Source: Allolucifera butyrica (lineage in GTDB: Bacteria > Bacillota > Negativicutes > Sporomusales > UPPP01). Taken from it: 64,000 nucleotides of DNA. The stretch covers positions 151,851 to 215,850 of the forward strand of contig NZ_UPPP01000116.1 of assembly GCF_900476375.1 (NCBI RefSeq), given 5' to 3'. The translations under genes were made by a program, and so were the position numbers. Numbering within the stretch: the stretch's first letter is position 1; each line of letters begins with the position of its first letter. Under the pieces are notes generated by a model. That model saw only the letters and a list, made by a program, of their open reading frames with translations. It was not told where the DNA came from and ran no database searches. Below, piece after piece: positions 16,912 to 26,215 of the stretch.

Positions 16912-17331
16912 CATTTTGCCACAAAAAAGTTACAGAAAAAAACTTATCATCCATATTTTGTTATATTTTTGTAACAATTTGGAAGTATAGTATACGTAAT
17001 AACAGAAAGTATTTTATAGATATGTCGAAGCCGACCGGAAAATTATGATTGGAATCAGAAAATGAATGATTTTTTTTCTTTACTTTTAAATGGTAAAAAT
17101 TTACAATTACCTGAGATATATGACTCTCCCAGACATAGTAAGCTTGTTGACAGGAGAAATTTTGTTGAATAGGAGGCTGATGTTGCAATATTCAGAATTT
17201 AGTTGGGGAGGAATGGACAAAATGGCGGAACTCTCCCGCGATTATTATCCTGTTGGGTAAAATGAGACAACGAAAAATAGCAATCAGGTTAAAGTTTGTT
17301 TTTTTACGAATAAGTCATGGAGGAGTTTGTA
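16912..17331 (+). promoter_or_regulatory. Long A+T-rich leader of the exopolysaccharide operon
   Basis: About 420 bases lie between the cpsB terminator and the export gene. An inverted repeat TTGTTA...TAACAA covers 16959-16977, just upstream of a TATAGT that could be a -10 box (16986-16991). A TTGACA at 17148-17153 and two strong ribosome sites frame a short reading frame (separate entry). No known riboswitch was recognised. The length suggests post-initiation control of the large operon; this is inference. Confidence 0.4.
17180..17260 (+). CDS. Possible 26-residue leader peptide of the exopolysaccharide operon
   Basis: A short frame starting ATG at 17180, directly after AGGAGGCTG, encodes MLQYSEFSWGGMDKMAELSR and a short tail, then stops at TAA. 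An in-frame TTG at 17165 with its own AGGAG box could add five residues. It sits 70 bases before the export gene. It may be a translated leader that controls the operon, or chance; it resembles no family I recognise. Confidence 0.3.
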   Translation: MLQYSEFSWGGMDKMAELSRDYYPVG

Positions 17332-17988
17332 ATGAAAAAACTCATTGCAATTGTTATTTTGTTTTTGGCGATAGCCGCACTGGGAGATCACCGGCTCTCA
17401 GCTGCGGAATACCGGATTGAACCGGGGGATGTCCTAATGATTAACGTTTTGGGTCATAATGAAATTTTAGCTGCCGGCGGGAACCAGCAAGGGGAAGAGT
17501 TGGTTGTCCGGCCGGACGGTAAGATTTCTCTGCCGTGGATGGGGGATGTACAGGCAAGCGGGATTTCGGTGCTGGCTTTAACGAGTGCTATTCGTCAGGG
17601 ACTCGGTGAATATATTGTGAATCCGGTTGTATCTGTAAATGTTGTTAAATTCCATACGACCCGGATCTATGTTTTGGGTGAGGTAACCAGACCGGGTATG
17701 TACGAACTGGAAAAACAGCATAACCTGCTTGACGCTATCGGCATCGCCGGCAGTTATACCAAAGATGCCGCTAAAAAACATATTTTTATAATCCATAAGG
17801 GGCATACGGATAAGCCGGCCGAAGTAAATTTGCTGCGGCTTTTGGAAAAGGGGGATATGTCGCAAAATATTGCGCTCTCCGAAGGCGATGTTGTGTATGT
17901 AACCAACAACCACCGGATTGATTTTGCCCGGGATATTCTGCCGTGGGTTACGGCTGCCTATCAGGTTCACTATATAGACAATAACTAA
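17332..17988 (+). CDS. Polysaccharide export protein, short Wza/OPX family
   Basis: A 218-residue secreted protein. The signal peptide ends near RLSAAEY and has no lipobox cysteine. The PES domain follows at once (YRIEPGDVLMINVLGHNEI...LVVRPDGKISLPWMGDVQASG), then one SLBB domain (TRIYVLGEVTRPGMYELEKQHNLLDAIGIAG). Classical Wza has two SLBB domains, a lipid anchor and a C-terminal membrane helix barrel, none of which is visible here, so this is a short OPX protein. The ATG at 17332 is set by GGAGGAG at 17319-17325. It precedes the Wzz and kinase genes. Confidence 0.85.
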   Translation: MKKLIAIVILFLAIAALGDHRLSAAEYRIEPGDVLMINVLGHNEILAAGGNQQGEELVVRPDGKISLPWMGDVQASGISVLALTSAIRQGLGEYIVNPVVSVNVVKFHTTRIYVLGEVTRPGMYELEKQHNLLDAIGIAGSYTKDAAKKHIFIIHKGHTDKPAEVNLLRLLEKGDMSQNIALSEGDVVYVTNNHRIDFARDILPWVTAAYQVHYIDNN

Positions 17989-18020
17989 GGTCTTAGCACT
18001 TTTTTTACGGAGGATTGGGA

Positions 18021-19514
18021 ATGGATGAGACAACGATTGATTTGCGCGAGATTATCCAAATAATAAAAAAGCGGCGCGTATATATTGCAAAGATTTGCAT
18101 TTTGTTTACGTTGGTTGCACTTATAGCAAGTTTTATTATTCCGCCTACTTATCAGGGTGAGGTATTACTACGGGTTAAGCAGCCCCAAGGACTGGCGGAT
18201 TCTCTCCTGGCAAGTCTCCCCATGGATAATCCCTTGGCTACCAGGCAGCTTATGATGACTTATGCGGAAATATTAACAAGCCGTACTGTGGTGCAGGAAT
18301 TAATTGATACAACCCAGTCGGCTAAAAACAAAAGCGATATACCGACTTATGAGGATATGTTGAAGCGAATTAGAACGCAGGAAGTAAAAGATACGGAAAT
18401 ACTGAAGGTGGATGTTTTGGCTCCCTCCCCGGAAGAAGCGAAACGGGTAGCCAATACCCTGACGCAAATTTTTTTGAACCGTATTACGATGCTGGTCCGT
18501 TCGGAACAAAAAATTGTCCGGGAGTTCATCGGCCAGCGGTTGAATGATTCGAAAAAGGAATTGAGCCAGGCCGAGGATTCCTTAGAGGAATACAAACAAC
18601 GGGAGAAAATCTATGAACCGCAAGAAGAGGGCAAGGCGCTGATTGATAAGCTGGCGGCGATTGACAAGCTATCTGCCGACAATCGGGTGTCTCTCGCGGC
18701 CTCCGGGGCGAATCTGGCCAGTGTCAATCAACAGCTTGGCGAGGAAAAGGCAGGGTTTGTCGCTGACAATCCGCTGATTCAGCAATACAAAGCCAAGTTG
18801 GCGGAACTGGAAGTAGAGCGGGTTGGGCTGCTGCAAGAGTACACGGAAAAAAACCCCAGGGTTTTGGCCGTTCAAGCGGGTATTGACGATACGAAAAGCC
18901 GGCTGAATGACGAAGTTGCCAAAGTGATAAGCGCTGAGGCTCCTTCTATGAACCCGATCCATTTAGGACTGCTGCAGGCAAAAATGCAGTCAGAAGCGGA
19001 AATTGGCGCCTTTACGGCGCAAAAACAGGCAATAGATAAGATTTTAGCGGAAAATCAAGGAATCGTTGAGCAACTGCCAGCCAAGCAAAAAGGCTTGGTA
19101 AAAGTGATGCGGAATGCCAATGTGGCTCAGGAAATATACATCATGCTGGCTAAGCGGTATGAGGAAGCAAGGATCAGTGAAGTCCAGGAACCAACCGATG
19201 TTCAGGTGGTTGATGCCGCAGTAACGCCGGAAAAACCCGTAACACCGCGCAAGGTTCTGAATACGGTGGTAGGCTTCGTTTTAGGATTGTTTTTCGGTAT
19301 CGGCCGGGCCTTCTTAAAGGAGTATCTGAACCGGTCAATCTGTACTGCGAAAGATGTACAGTTATTTTTGAACTTGCCTGTTCTGGGCAGTATTCCCGAT
19401 TTTAACCGGGATGCTGCACCACGCCGGAAGAAGGGAATGTTTAACTGGCTTAAAGGCATCCTTGCCAGGAAAAAGCAGCTTGCCCGTCAAGCTGGAAAAG
19501 AGGTCTCCCCATGA
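18021..19514 (+). CDS. Polysaccharide chain-length determinant, Wzz family co-polymerase
   Basis: A 497-residue inner-membrane protein. The N-terminal Wzz motif (IDLREIIQIIKKRRVYIAKI) runs into a first helix near residues 20-45. A long periplasmic region follows with coiled coils (about 170-330). The proline-rich PVTPRKVLNTVVGFVLGLFFGIG second helix is near 410-435, and a basic cytoplasmic tail ends the protein. It lacks the kinase domain, which is the next gene, overlapping by four bases: the split, Firmicute-type arrangement. It sets polymer length and activates the kinase. ATG 18021 has ACGGAGG upstream. Confidence 0.87.
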   Translation: MDETTIDLREIIQIIKKRRVYIAKICILFTLVALIASFIIPPTYQGEVLLRVKQPQGLADSLLASLPMDNPLATRQLMMTYAEILTSRTVVQELIDTTQSAKNKSDIPTYEDMLKRIRTQEVKDTEILKVDVLAPSPEEAKRVANTLTQIFLNRITMLVRSEQKIVREFIGQRLNDSKKELSQAEDSLEEYKQREKIYEPQEEGKALIDKLAAIDKLSADNRVSLAASGANLASVNQQLGEEKAGFVADNPLIQQYKAKLAELEVERVGLLQEYTEKNPRVLAVQAGIDDTKSRLNDEVAKVISAEAPSMNPIHLGLLQAKMQSEAEIGAFTAQKQAIDKILAENQGIVEQLPAKQKGLVKVMRNANVAQEIYIMLAKRYEEARISEVQEPTDVQVVDAAVTPEKPVTPRKVLNTVVGFVLGLFFGIGRAFLKEYLNRSICTAKDVQLFLNLPVLGSIPDFNRDAAPRRKKGMFNWLKGILARKKQLARQAGKEVSP

Positions 19515-20221
19515 ACCCAAATTATAAACTGATTGTGCACGAAGACATTAAGTCGCCGGTTTCCGAGGCGTACCGGACACTGCGAACCAATCTTCGCTTT
19601 GCGAAGGCTGATGCGTTGAACCTAATCATGTTTACAAGTACTGGCCCGGGTGAGGGCAAATCGCTTACTGCGGCCAATACAGCCGTAGCGATGGCGCAGA
19701 CGGGGAAAAAGGCCATTGTTATTGATTGCGATCTCCGCAAACCAGTGCAACATCGTATTTTCGGCAAAGAAAATCTTGGGGTAACTAATATTTTAGTCGA
19801 AGGCGGGAAGATGGCCGAGTTACTCCAAGAAACTCCTATACCAAATTTGTATTTATTGCCGAGCGGACCGAATCCGCCCAATCCATCGGAACTTCTTGGC
19901 TCCGCCAAAATGCTGAACATTTTGACAGAAGCAAAAAAACTGGCTGATATCGTAATTATTGATGCGCCGCCGACGATTGCCGTGACGGACGCCTGTGTGC
20001 TGGCAACCAATGTGGATGGCATCGTATTGGTAGTTGGCGCGGGAATGACCCGGCCAGAAATGGCGAAACAGGCATTAAGCCTCCTGATGCAAGCCAATGG
20101 CTGTGTTTTGGGGGTTGTCCTGAACCGGGTTGAGATTGAAGCCGGGGATGCCTACTATTATTACTATTATAGCGATGGCCATACTGGATCTAAACAAGCC
20201 GGAAAAAAAAATAGGATATGA
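19511..20221 (+). CDS. BY-type tyrosine kinase, CpsD/CapB family
   Basis: A 236-residue cytoplasmic kinase. Walker A FTSTGPGEGKSLTAANTA is at residues 41-58, Walker A' VIDCDLRKP at 70-78 and Walker B IVIIDAPPT at 147-155. The C terminus carries six consecutive tyrosines (215-220), the autophosphorylation cluster. The N-terminal SPVSEAYRTLRTNLRF is the family oligomerisation motif. It works with the Wzz protein and is reversed by CpsB. Its ATG overlaps the wzz stop. Confidence 0.93.
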   Translation: MNPNYKLIVHEDIKSPVSEAYRTLRTNLRFAKADALNLIMFTSTGPGEGKSLTAANTAVAMAQTGKKAIVIDCDLRKPVQHRIFGKENLGVTNILVEGGKMAELLQETPIPNLYLLPSGPNPPNPSELLGSAKMLNILTEAKKLADIVIIDAPPTIAVTDACVLATNVDGIVLVVGAGMTRPEMAKQALSLLMQANGCVLGVVLNRVEIEAGDAYYYYYYSDGHTGSKQAGKKNRI

Positions 20222-20222
20222 G

Positions 20223-21614
20223 ATGGTGATGAAAATGAATTTACGGGCTAAATTTCCCAGAACGTTCAAATTCCTCTTATTATTAGGGGATTTGTTCTGG
20301 ATTTGTTTTGGCGCCTACCTGCCATTTCTACTGTTACTAGATCAGCAAACTTTAAGCAGGGACCTTTCTATCTATTATGAAATATTGCCATTACTACTCA
20401 TTAGTTCAGGCATTCTGCTGAATATTAACAACATGCTTTCATTGGTACGGAAAGAGTTTGGACAAATATTTGTTGGTTTATTAGTATTTGTTTTTGAGCT
20501 GTATATCGTGGTAATGGCGAGCAACTTTTTCTTTCGCTTCTTTACTTATCCTCGCAGTGTATTATTGATGGCGATGCTTTTACAGTATATCCTGCTGGCT
20601 GGCTGGAATTTTTTCTGCTGGCGGCTGGAAAAAAAATGTGTTGTGCCGAAAAATGTTCTGATTGTGGGCAATGACGACCTGTGCGAGGCGGTCATTTCCC
20701 GGATTCGCATGCTAACCAGTTTAAACTATCATACCAAGTTTACCTGTGAAAAATTTTCGCATATGGTGACAGAGAGAAGCAACGACTTAATCGATCTGAT
20801 CATCGTAATGCCCGGAGTTGAATTGAAGAGCAAAGACGAGATCCTGCATTATTGTCAGGCCCGTGGTAAACAAGTCATGCTTGTGCCGGATGTCTATGAA
20901 CTGTTTTGTTATGGCATTGAACTGGACCAAATCGATGATATCCCGGTTTTTCGCGCCAAATATTTAAAGCCTACCTTCGAACGCAGAGTCGTAAAGCGTG
21001 GCTTTGATCTGCTCGTAGCCGGAATCGGGCTGTTAATCCTATGGCCGCTGTTTCTTGCCGCCGCTTTGGCTGTGAAAGCCACTAGCAGAGGCCCCGTATT
21101 GTACTCTCAAATCAGAGTTGGGCGGGATGAAGAGGAATTCAGAGTGTACAAGTTTCGCTCCATGGTGCAGAACGCCGAGGCGACGACCGGTCCGGTACTG
21201 GCAGCTAAAAATGACACCCGGATTACTCCGGTAGGCCGGTTTTTGCGGGCGACCCGCCTGGATGAATTGCCGCAGCTTTTTAACGTAATCAAAGGGGATA
21301 TGAGCATTGTCGGTCCCCGGCCGGAACGACCAGTTTTTGTTGAGCAGTTTAAAAAGGAGATTCCCGGTTATGGCTACCGCCATAATGTGAAACCCGGTAT
21401 TACCGGTATGGCCCAGGTTTATGGCAAGTATAATACAACGGCCCGCGATAAGCTGATTTATGATCTGATTTATATCCAAAACTGCTCTGTAATCACGGAT
21501 TTGACTTTGATTATCCAAACCATCCGGGTTTTGGTTACGAAAAGCAGTACTGCGGGAGTTGAGAATAATCATGGCACGGTTCAAGTGGGTGAATACCAGG
21601 TCCACCGGTTGTAA
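20223..21614 (+). CDS. Polyprenyl-phosphate sugar phosphotransferase (initiating transferase, WbaP/WcaJ type)
   Basis: About 463 residues. Four hydrophobic segments in the first 150 residues are followed by a central Rossmann-like CoA-binding-type region (NVLIVGNDDLCEAVISRI). The C-terminal bacterial sugar transferase domain reads KRGFDLLVAGIGLLILWPLF, RVYKFRSM, TRLDELPQLFNVIKGDMSIVGPRPERP and VKPGITGMAQVYGKYN. It transfers a sugar-1-phosphate from a nucleotide sugar to the lipid carrier, starting repeat-unit synthesis. Start choices are ATG at 20223, 20229 or 20235; AGGA at 20213-20216 suits the first. Confidence 0.9.
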   Translation: MVMKMNLRAKFPRTFKFLLLLGDLFWICFGAYLPFLLLLDQQTLSRDLSIYYEILPLLLISSGILLNINNMLSLVRKEFGQIFVGLLVFVFELYIVVMASNFFFRFFTYPRSVLLMAMLLQYILLAGWNFFCWRLEKKCVVPKNVLIVGNDDLCEAVISRIRMLTSLNYHTKFTCEKFSHMVTERSNDLIDLIIVMPGVELKSKDEILHYCQARGKQVMLVPDVYELFCYGIELDQIDDIPVFRAKYLKPTFERRVVKRGFDLLVAGIGLLILWPLFLAAALAVKATSRGPVLYSQIRVGRDEEEFRVYKFRSMVQNAEATTGPVLAAKNDTRITPVGRFLRATRLDELPQLFNVIKGDMSIVGPRPERPVFVEQFKKEIPGYGYRHNVKPGITGMAQVYGKYNTTARDKLIYDLIYIQNCSVITDLTLIIQTIRVLVTKSSTAGVENNHGTVQVGEYQVHRL

Positions 21615-21644
21615 CGGATGAATTCTTTTCGATGCGAGGTGACT

Positions 21645-22337
21645 ATGCTGGAAACAGTTAAGAAACAAAGAAATGTAGAAATAAAGATCCAGGCTGTAAG
21701 AGACAAACTGCGTGATTTTGGTGTATGGTATACTGCCCTGTTTTGTTTACGCAAGATCTTTTTTGCGCTTTATAAATATAAATTTAAGGCTTGCGGCGGT
21801 TTGTTTATCAGAGGGTCTTATTTTATCCGCGGTTATTCGAATATAGAAATCGGTCAAAACTTTACGGCCGGGACCGGCTTACGAATAGAGGCAATTTCCT
21901 GTTACGGGGAGCAGCTCTTTAATCCCGGTATTGAAATCGGTAACAATGTAACATTGCAGGATTATGTTCATATTGGCTGTATCAACCGGATTGTAATTGA
22001 AGATGATGTTTTAATCGCCGGTAAGGTTTTTATTACAGACCATAATCACGGCTATTACGGGGATGAACAGGTGCGCTATCATGAGTCGCCGGATATTCCG
22101 CCGGCTGACAGAAGGCTTACTAGAGGTGATTTTGTAGCGATCGGGCCGAATGTTTGGATCGGCGAAGCAGTAACAATTCTGCCCGGAACAACTATTGGAC
22201 GGGGGAGTATTATCGGTGCTAATTCGGTTGTCTGCGGAAATATTCCGCCCTATTCGGTTGTTGCCGGCGTACCGGGACGTGTTATCCGGCAATACGATTT
22301 CAGCCAGGAACGGTGGATGCGGGTGAAGGAGCATTGA
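21645..22337 (+). CDS. Hexapeptide-repeat acyltransferase (WbbJ/maltose acetyltransferase-like)
   Basis: A 230-residue left-handed beta-helix acyltransferase. Isoleucine-rich hexapeptide turns run through the middle and C terminus (IEIGNNVTLQDYVHIGCIN, IGPNVWIGEAVTILPGTTIGRGSIIGANSVV), with a FITDHNHGYYG loop. It probably O-acetylates a sugar of the repeat unit. The ATG at 21645 has GAGGTG three bases upstream. Its stop overlaps the flippase region. Confidence 0.82.
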   Translation: MLETVKKQRNVEIKIQAVRDKLRDFGVWYTALFCLRKIFFALYKYKFKACGGLFIRGSYFIRGYSNIEIGQNFTAGTGLRIEAISCYGEQLFNPGIEIGNNVTLQDYVHIGCINRIVIEDDVLIAGKVFITDHNHGYYGDEQVRYHESPDIPPADRRLTRGDFVAIGPNVWIGEAVTILPGTTIGRGSIIGANSVVCGNIPPYSVVAGVPGRVIRQYDFSQERWMRVKEH

Positions 22338-22339
22338 AT

Positions 22340-23884
22340 TTGAATTTAGGTATTGAGAGCAGAATGGGAAATCAATTAGTGTATTCAAGATTGAATAATT
22401 TAATCCGGCAGATCGTGACCTATATCCCGGGGAGCCTGCTTCCTGCCCTGCTAGCACTTTTATCGACCGTTATTTTTACCCGAATATTCAATGTGATGGA
22501 ATATGGAGAATACAGCCTGGTCCTGAGTACGGTTACTTTTATCGTTGCCTTGGCAGCGCAGTGGATCAGCCAGTCTGTAAACCGGTACTTGCCCTGCGCC
22601 GGCAACATGGAAGAACGAGCTGCTATTACCGAAACCATTGTTTTTTGCCAAAGTATCATGGTAATTACGCTGCTGCTGGGCGGCGCTCTGGGATTTGAAT
22701 TGATTCCCGCCCGCTGGAAGATTTACTATGGTGCGGGCCTGTTGCTGACAATTGGCATGTTCTTGTTAAATACGCTGAATTCGGTATTTCAAGCCGGTAT
22801 GCGGGCGAGGGAGTACACCGTCTATGCGCTGGCCAATTCCGTCCTAAAGCTGGTTGTGAGCCTTATCCTCGTGTTGGGGATTCAGCGGCACCCGGTGGGG
22901 ATGATTCAGGGAGCCGCCTTGGGGACAGTGGTGATGGTACCTACACTGTGGAAGAAACTGGGACTCACAAACCCGTTACTTGTGTTGAGGGCGCAGGCAT
23001 TCAGGCGGCAGTGGGCAGGGTTTAAACAGTTTGCCGGGTACGGGGTACCCATGATTGGCTGGTTTTTATCCGCCCAGCTCTTAATGCTGGGGGACCGCTA
23101 TATAATTCAAATGTACCGGGGAACAGCCGAAGTGGGGATTTACGCCGCGAATTATGTCCTCATAACGGGGGCTATCGGTTTATTGTGCGCGCCGATTTCG
23201 CTGGCGGCTCATCCGTTTCTTATGAAAGCATGGGGAGACGGCAGCCGGGAGCAAACCGCCAAGTGGCTCGGGACCATAACGGAATGGTTTCTTACGGTTG
23301 GTATGTTGCTGGTTTGTGTCACCTGGATTTTTAGCAGAGACATCGCATTGTTATTTTTAGGACAGAATTATCGGCAGGGACACTTTATTATGCCAATTAT
23401 ATTAGCGGGTCTTATAAGCTGGCAGCTAGGGATTTATGCTCATAAACCATTAGAATTTGCGGAAAAGACAAGACGGATGATGGGCCTGATTTTTTTGGCG
23501 GCGGGTATGAATTTGACATTGAATTACTGTTTGGTTCCGAGGTATGGATATGCGGCGGCGGCCTGCAATTCTTTGATCAGCTTTACAGCCTATAATGTTA
23601 TGGCTCATATCTCGGGAAGACGGATTTTATCCTGGAAAATAAATTGCGGGGCAATCCTGCGCTCTGCGTTGATATCACTGGCGGGGGCGTGGCTGATTAT
23701 TCAAATCAGAGGACAGGTCGAAACCGGGTTTGGTTACCTAACAGCCTTTTTTGCCGCTGTTTTCAGTGCATTTGTTTTAGTTGGCGGCGTGATTTATATG
23801 AATAATTATTTCTCCTTTTTAAAGAGAAAAGAGCCGGATGGGCTCTCAGTTAAAAGCGCGGGGAATAAAATGCCGCGGCAATAG
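22340..23884 (+). CDS. Polysaccharide flippase, Wzx family (MATE-like)
   Basis: About 514 residues with 12-14 hydrophobic segments, beginning RLNNLIRQIVTYIPGSLLPALLALLSTVIFTRIFNVMEYGEYSLVLS, the standard entry of the family. It moves lipid-linked repeat units to the outer face of the inner membrane. The start is uncertain: TTG at 22340 has GAAGGAG eight bases upstream, and an ATG at 22364 is the alternative. It is followed 20 bases later by a glycosyltransferase. Confidence 0.88.
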   Translation: MNLGIESRMGNQLVYSRLNNLIRQIVTYIPGSLLPALLALLSTVIFTRIFNVMEYGEYSLVLSTVTFIVALAAQWISQSVNRYLPCAGNMEERAAITETIVFCQSIMVITLLLGGALGFELIPARWKIYYGAGLLLTIGMFLLNTLNSVFQAGMRAREYTVYALANSVLKLVVSLILVLGIQRHPVGMIQGAALGTVVMVPTLWKKLGLTNPLLVLRAQAFRRQWAGFKQFAGYGVPMIGWFLSAQLLMLGDRYIIQMYRGTAEVGIYAANYVLITGAIGLLCAPISLAAHPFLMKAWGDGSREQTAKWLGTITEWFLTVGMLLVCVTWIFSRDIALLFLGQNYRQGHFIMPIILAGLISWQLGIYAHKPLEFAEKTRRMMGLIFLAAGMNLTLNYCLVPRYGYAAAACNSLISFTAYNVMAHISGRRILSWKINCGAILRSALISLAGAWLIIQIRGQVETGFGYLTAFFAAVFSAFVLVGGVIYMNNYFSFLKRKEPDGLSVKSAGNKMPRQ

Positions 23885-23904
23885 ACCGGAATGGAGGAAA
23901 ACGT

Positions 23905-24897
23905 ATGGATCTGAAAATTGCAGTCGTTATGCTTAACTGGAATGCTTGGCCGGAGACGGTTGAATGCCTAAAAATACTGGGAAATACCTTATATGATAAT
24001 TTACATATTTTTGTTTTGGATAATGGTTCTGGAAATGATTCGTATGAGCAGTTGCAATCCTGGCTGGCTGAAACCTGGTATTGCAATGTGGAACGGACTG
24101 GCGCCAAAGAATTTGCGATAAGCAGGTTCGGTAAAAAAGTCACTCTCTTACACTCCGGCCAAAATCTTGGCTTTGCCGGCGGGGTCAATTTTATCCTGCA
24201 ATACATTTTGCAAAACGATGATTCCTTTGAGTATTTCTTATTATTAAACAATGATGTGAGAGTAGATGCCGCTTTTTTTACCGAGATGGTAAAAACCGCC
24301 CAACAGTCCAGTGCTGCAATTGTTGGGGCACTGATTAAAAGCTATGATGGCAGACAGGTTCAATTTGCCCGCAATTATTTTCCGCAGCAGTTATACCGGC
24401 CTTCTACCAAGACGGCAGTGCCGGGAGGTGTGGACTTCTGGGATACGGATGAGACCAACGGCAGCGCCATGATGTTAACCGGGGATTTTGTCCGGCAATG
24501 CTTGCAAGAGCGATCTTTCGTGCTTGATCCGCAATTGTTCTTATACTGTGAAGAAACGGAATTATGCCGGTATGCGTGGCAGCAAGGGCTGGCGTGTGTG
24601 GTTTCTAAACAGGCGGTAGCGTATCATAAATTATCAAACAGTTCAGGGGGAGAGGGGAATCCCCGGACCTATTACTATTTAACCCGCAATAGAGTATATT
24701 TGGCCAGAAAACTATTATCACCCCGGCAATTGGCCCTCTTTCATCTAGTGTATCCTGTTGGCAGAATTATGCGGGCTATTACCAAGATTTTCGCCAAGCG
24801 GGGAAGGGTTGCCGTAGCCATCGTTGCGGGACTTTTGGATGGCTATTGCCAGCGGATGGGGCAATGGCATAAACACGGGGGATATATTGATGGATAG
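23905..24897 (+). CDS. Family 2 glycosyltransferase (rhamnosyltransferase-like)
   Basis: A 330-residue GT-A enzyme. The N-terminal IAVVMLNWNAWPETVECL, LDNGSGNDS, NLGFAGGVNF and FLLLNNDVRVD (metal-binding DxD region) are typical of the WbbL branch, as is the later CEETELCRYAWQQGL. It adds one sugar to the repeat unit; donor and linkage cannot be read. It overlaps the polymerase gene by eight bases. Confidence 0.85.
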   Translation: MDLKIAVVMLNWNAWPETVECLKILGNTLYDNLHIFVLDNGSGNDSYEQLQSWLAETWYCNVERTGAKEFAISRFGKKVTLLHSGQNLGFAGGVNFILQYILQNDDSFEYFLLLNNDVRVDAAFFTEMVKTAQQSSAAIVGALIKSYDGRQVQFARNYFPQQLYRPSTKTAVPGGVDFWDTDETNGSAMMLTGDFVRQCLQERSFVLDPQLFLYCEETELCRYAWQQGLACVVSKQAVAYHKLSNSSGGEGNPRTYYYLTRNRVYLARKLLSPRQLALFHLVYPVGRIMRAITKIFAKRGRVAVAIVAGLLDGYCQRMGQWHKHGGYIDG

Positions 24898-26215
24898 TTA
24901 TGAAGTGCTCTATTTGCTGTTATTTCTCCTGGCCATGCTGCTGTTTTTGTTTTATTTATATTTTTACCGCGATTTGAAGCGGGAACCGTTTGCTCCTGTT
25001 TATATTACATCCGCTTACTTTTTCTTATTATTTATATTACGGTCCATTCATTTACTGAATTACGGGTCCGTCTTTCTCGGTGCCCCCCCTTTTACCGCCG
25101 ATATTGTTGGGGCCTGGAATTGGGCGCTGCTTTATCTTATGCTGGCTTACGCATTATTTTTGGCGGGTTATTATTCCCCTCTTGGCCCGGCGGTTTCAAG
25201 AGCATTGCCGCGACTGAACAGCGAATGGGACAGCAACAAAGCAATCGTATTATTGCCGTTCTTGCTTGTGATAGCCATTCTTTCTTTTTATTCTCTGGTC
25301 CAGATGTCCGGGGGATTGAGTAATTACATCTTAAATAAACAGGAAGCCCTAACGGAAGGCGGGACTACCTATCTAATGTCCGGCACCTCTTTAATCGGCA
25401 TGTCCCTGATTATCATGCAAATTATATTTTGCAAATACCGTAAATGGAAGTGGGTGGCCATTGCGCTGGTGCCGCTGGTATTGGGGCAGGCTATTTTGTC
25501 CGGTTCCAAGGGTGTGCTGTTCCAACCGGTCCTTTCCGCCTTCATCGTATTTCATTATCTGCGTAGACCCGTTAAGTTCAGATATTTATTGGCCCTGGTT
25601 CTGGCTTTTGTTATTATTACACCCTTCATTAATATATATAGGAACGCCACCGAAGTGGGACAAATCTCGAAAGGGACAGAAATTTTTGCTGATTTTGACC
25701 GTGCAGAGTTTAGTATAATGGGCCGATTCCATGCTTTGGATGCTTTTATCTATATTATCAAAGACACGCCGGCGGTAATGGACTATCAACTGGGGGGCAC
25801 CGTCCTGCCAATTTTTGTTGCCTGGATACCGCGGTTTTTGTGGCCGGATAAGCCGGTTATTTCCTTCGGTAAAGTATTTGGCGAGACATATTTTGGCAAT
25901 ATTTATTCGGGAACAGGAACGGCGCCTTCACCGACAATCATTGGCGACGGTTATATTAATTTGCATGTTGCCGGCGTAATTCTGGTAGCCTTTTTCGGCG
26001 GCGTTTTTTTCCGGACGGTTTATGACTATTGTATTAAGCGCAATGCAGGCCCAGCGGGGGTTTTTGTCTATTCCCAGCTTATTTTAAGCATGATTGCATT
26101 TTGGGAAAGTAATATTTCCGGTTATATACCAAGGACATTGTTTACTTTATTTTTGACGCTGGGCATTGCGAGGCTATTGGGCGCACCGTCAGGAAGGAGG
26201 CCGGCCGGTGGTTAA
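24890..26215 (+). CDS. O-antigen/exopolysaccharide polymerase, Wzy-like
   Basis: About 441 residues with at least ten hydrophobic segments and a large extracytoplasmic part near residues 250-330 (VMDYQLGGTVLPIFVAWIPRFLWPDKPVISFGKVFGETYF). The PRFLWPDKP motif is characteristic of oligosaccharide repeat-unit polymerases. The start is the ATG at 24890, overlapping the previous stop, with a run of five G residues upstream. Position between glycosyltransferases and next to Wzx supports the role. Sequence families of polymerases are divergent, so the call is partly contextual. Confidence 0.75.
   Translation: MDSYEVLYLLLFLLAMLLFLFYLYFYRDLKREPFAPVYITSAYFFLLFILRSIHLLNYGSVFLGAPPFTADIVGAWNWALLYLMLAYALFLAGYYSPLGPAVSRALPRLNSEWDSNKAIVLLPFLLVIAILSFYSLVQMSGGLSNYILNKQEALTEGGTTYLMSGTSLIGMSLIIMQIIFCKYRKWKWVAIALVPLVLGQAILSGSKGVLFQPVLSAFIVFHYLRRPVKFRYLLALVLAFVIITPFINIYRNATEVGQISKGTEIFADFDRAEFSIMGRFHALDAFIYIIKDTPAVMDYQLGGTVLPIFVAWIPRFLWPDKPVISFGKVFGETYFGNIYSGTGTAPSPTIIGDGYINLHVAGVILVAFFGGVFFRTVYDYCIKRNAGPAGVFVYSQLILSMIAFWESNISGYIPRTLFTLFLTLGIARLLGAPSGRRPAGG

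Noticed and set aside
17040..17110. Possible cyclic-di-GMP riboswitch in the exopolysaccharide leader
   Set aside because: The conserved GEMM core sequences are not present; only a short GC-rich patch caught the eye.
22011..22457. Minus-strand frame across the acetyltransferase and flippase junction
   Set aside because: It is a shadow of two genes with strong family motifs on the plus strand.
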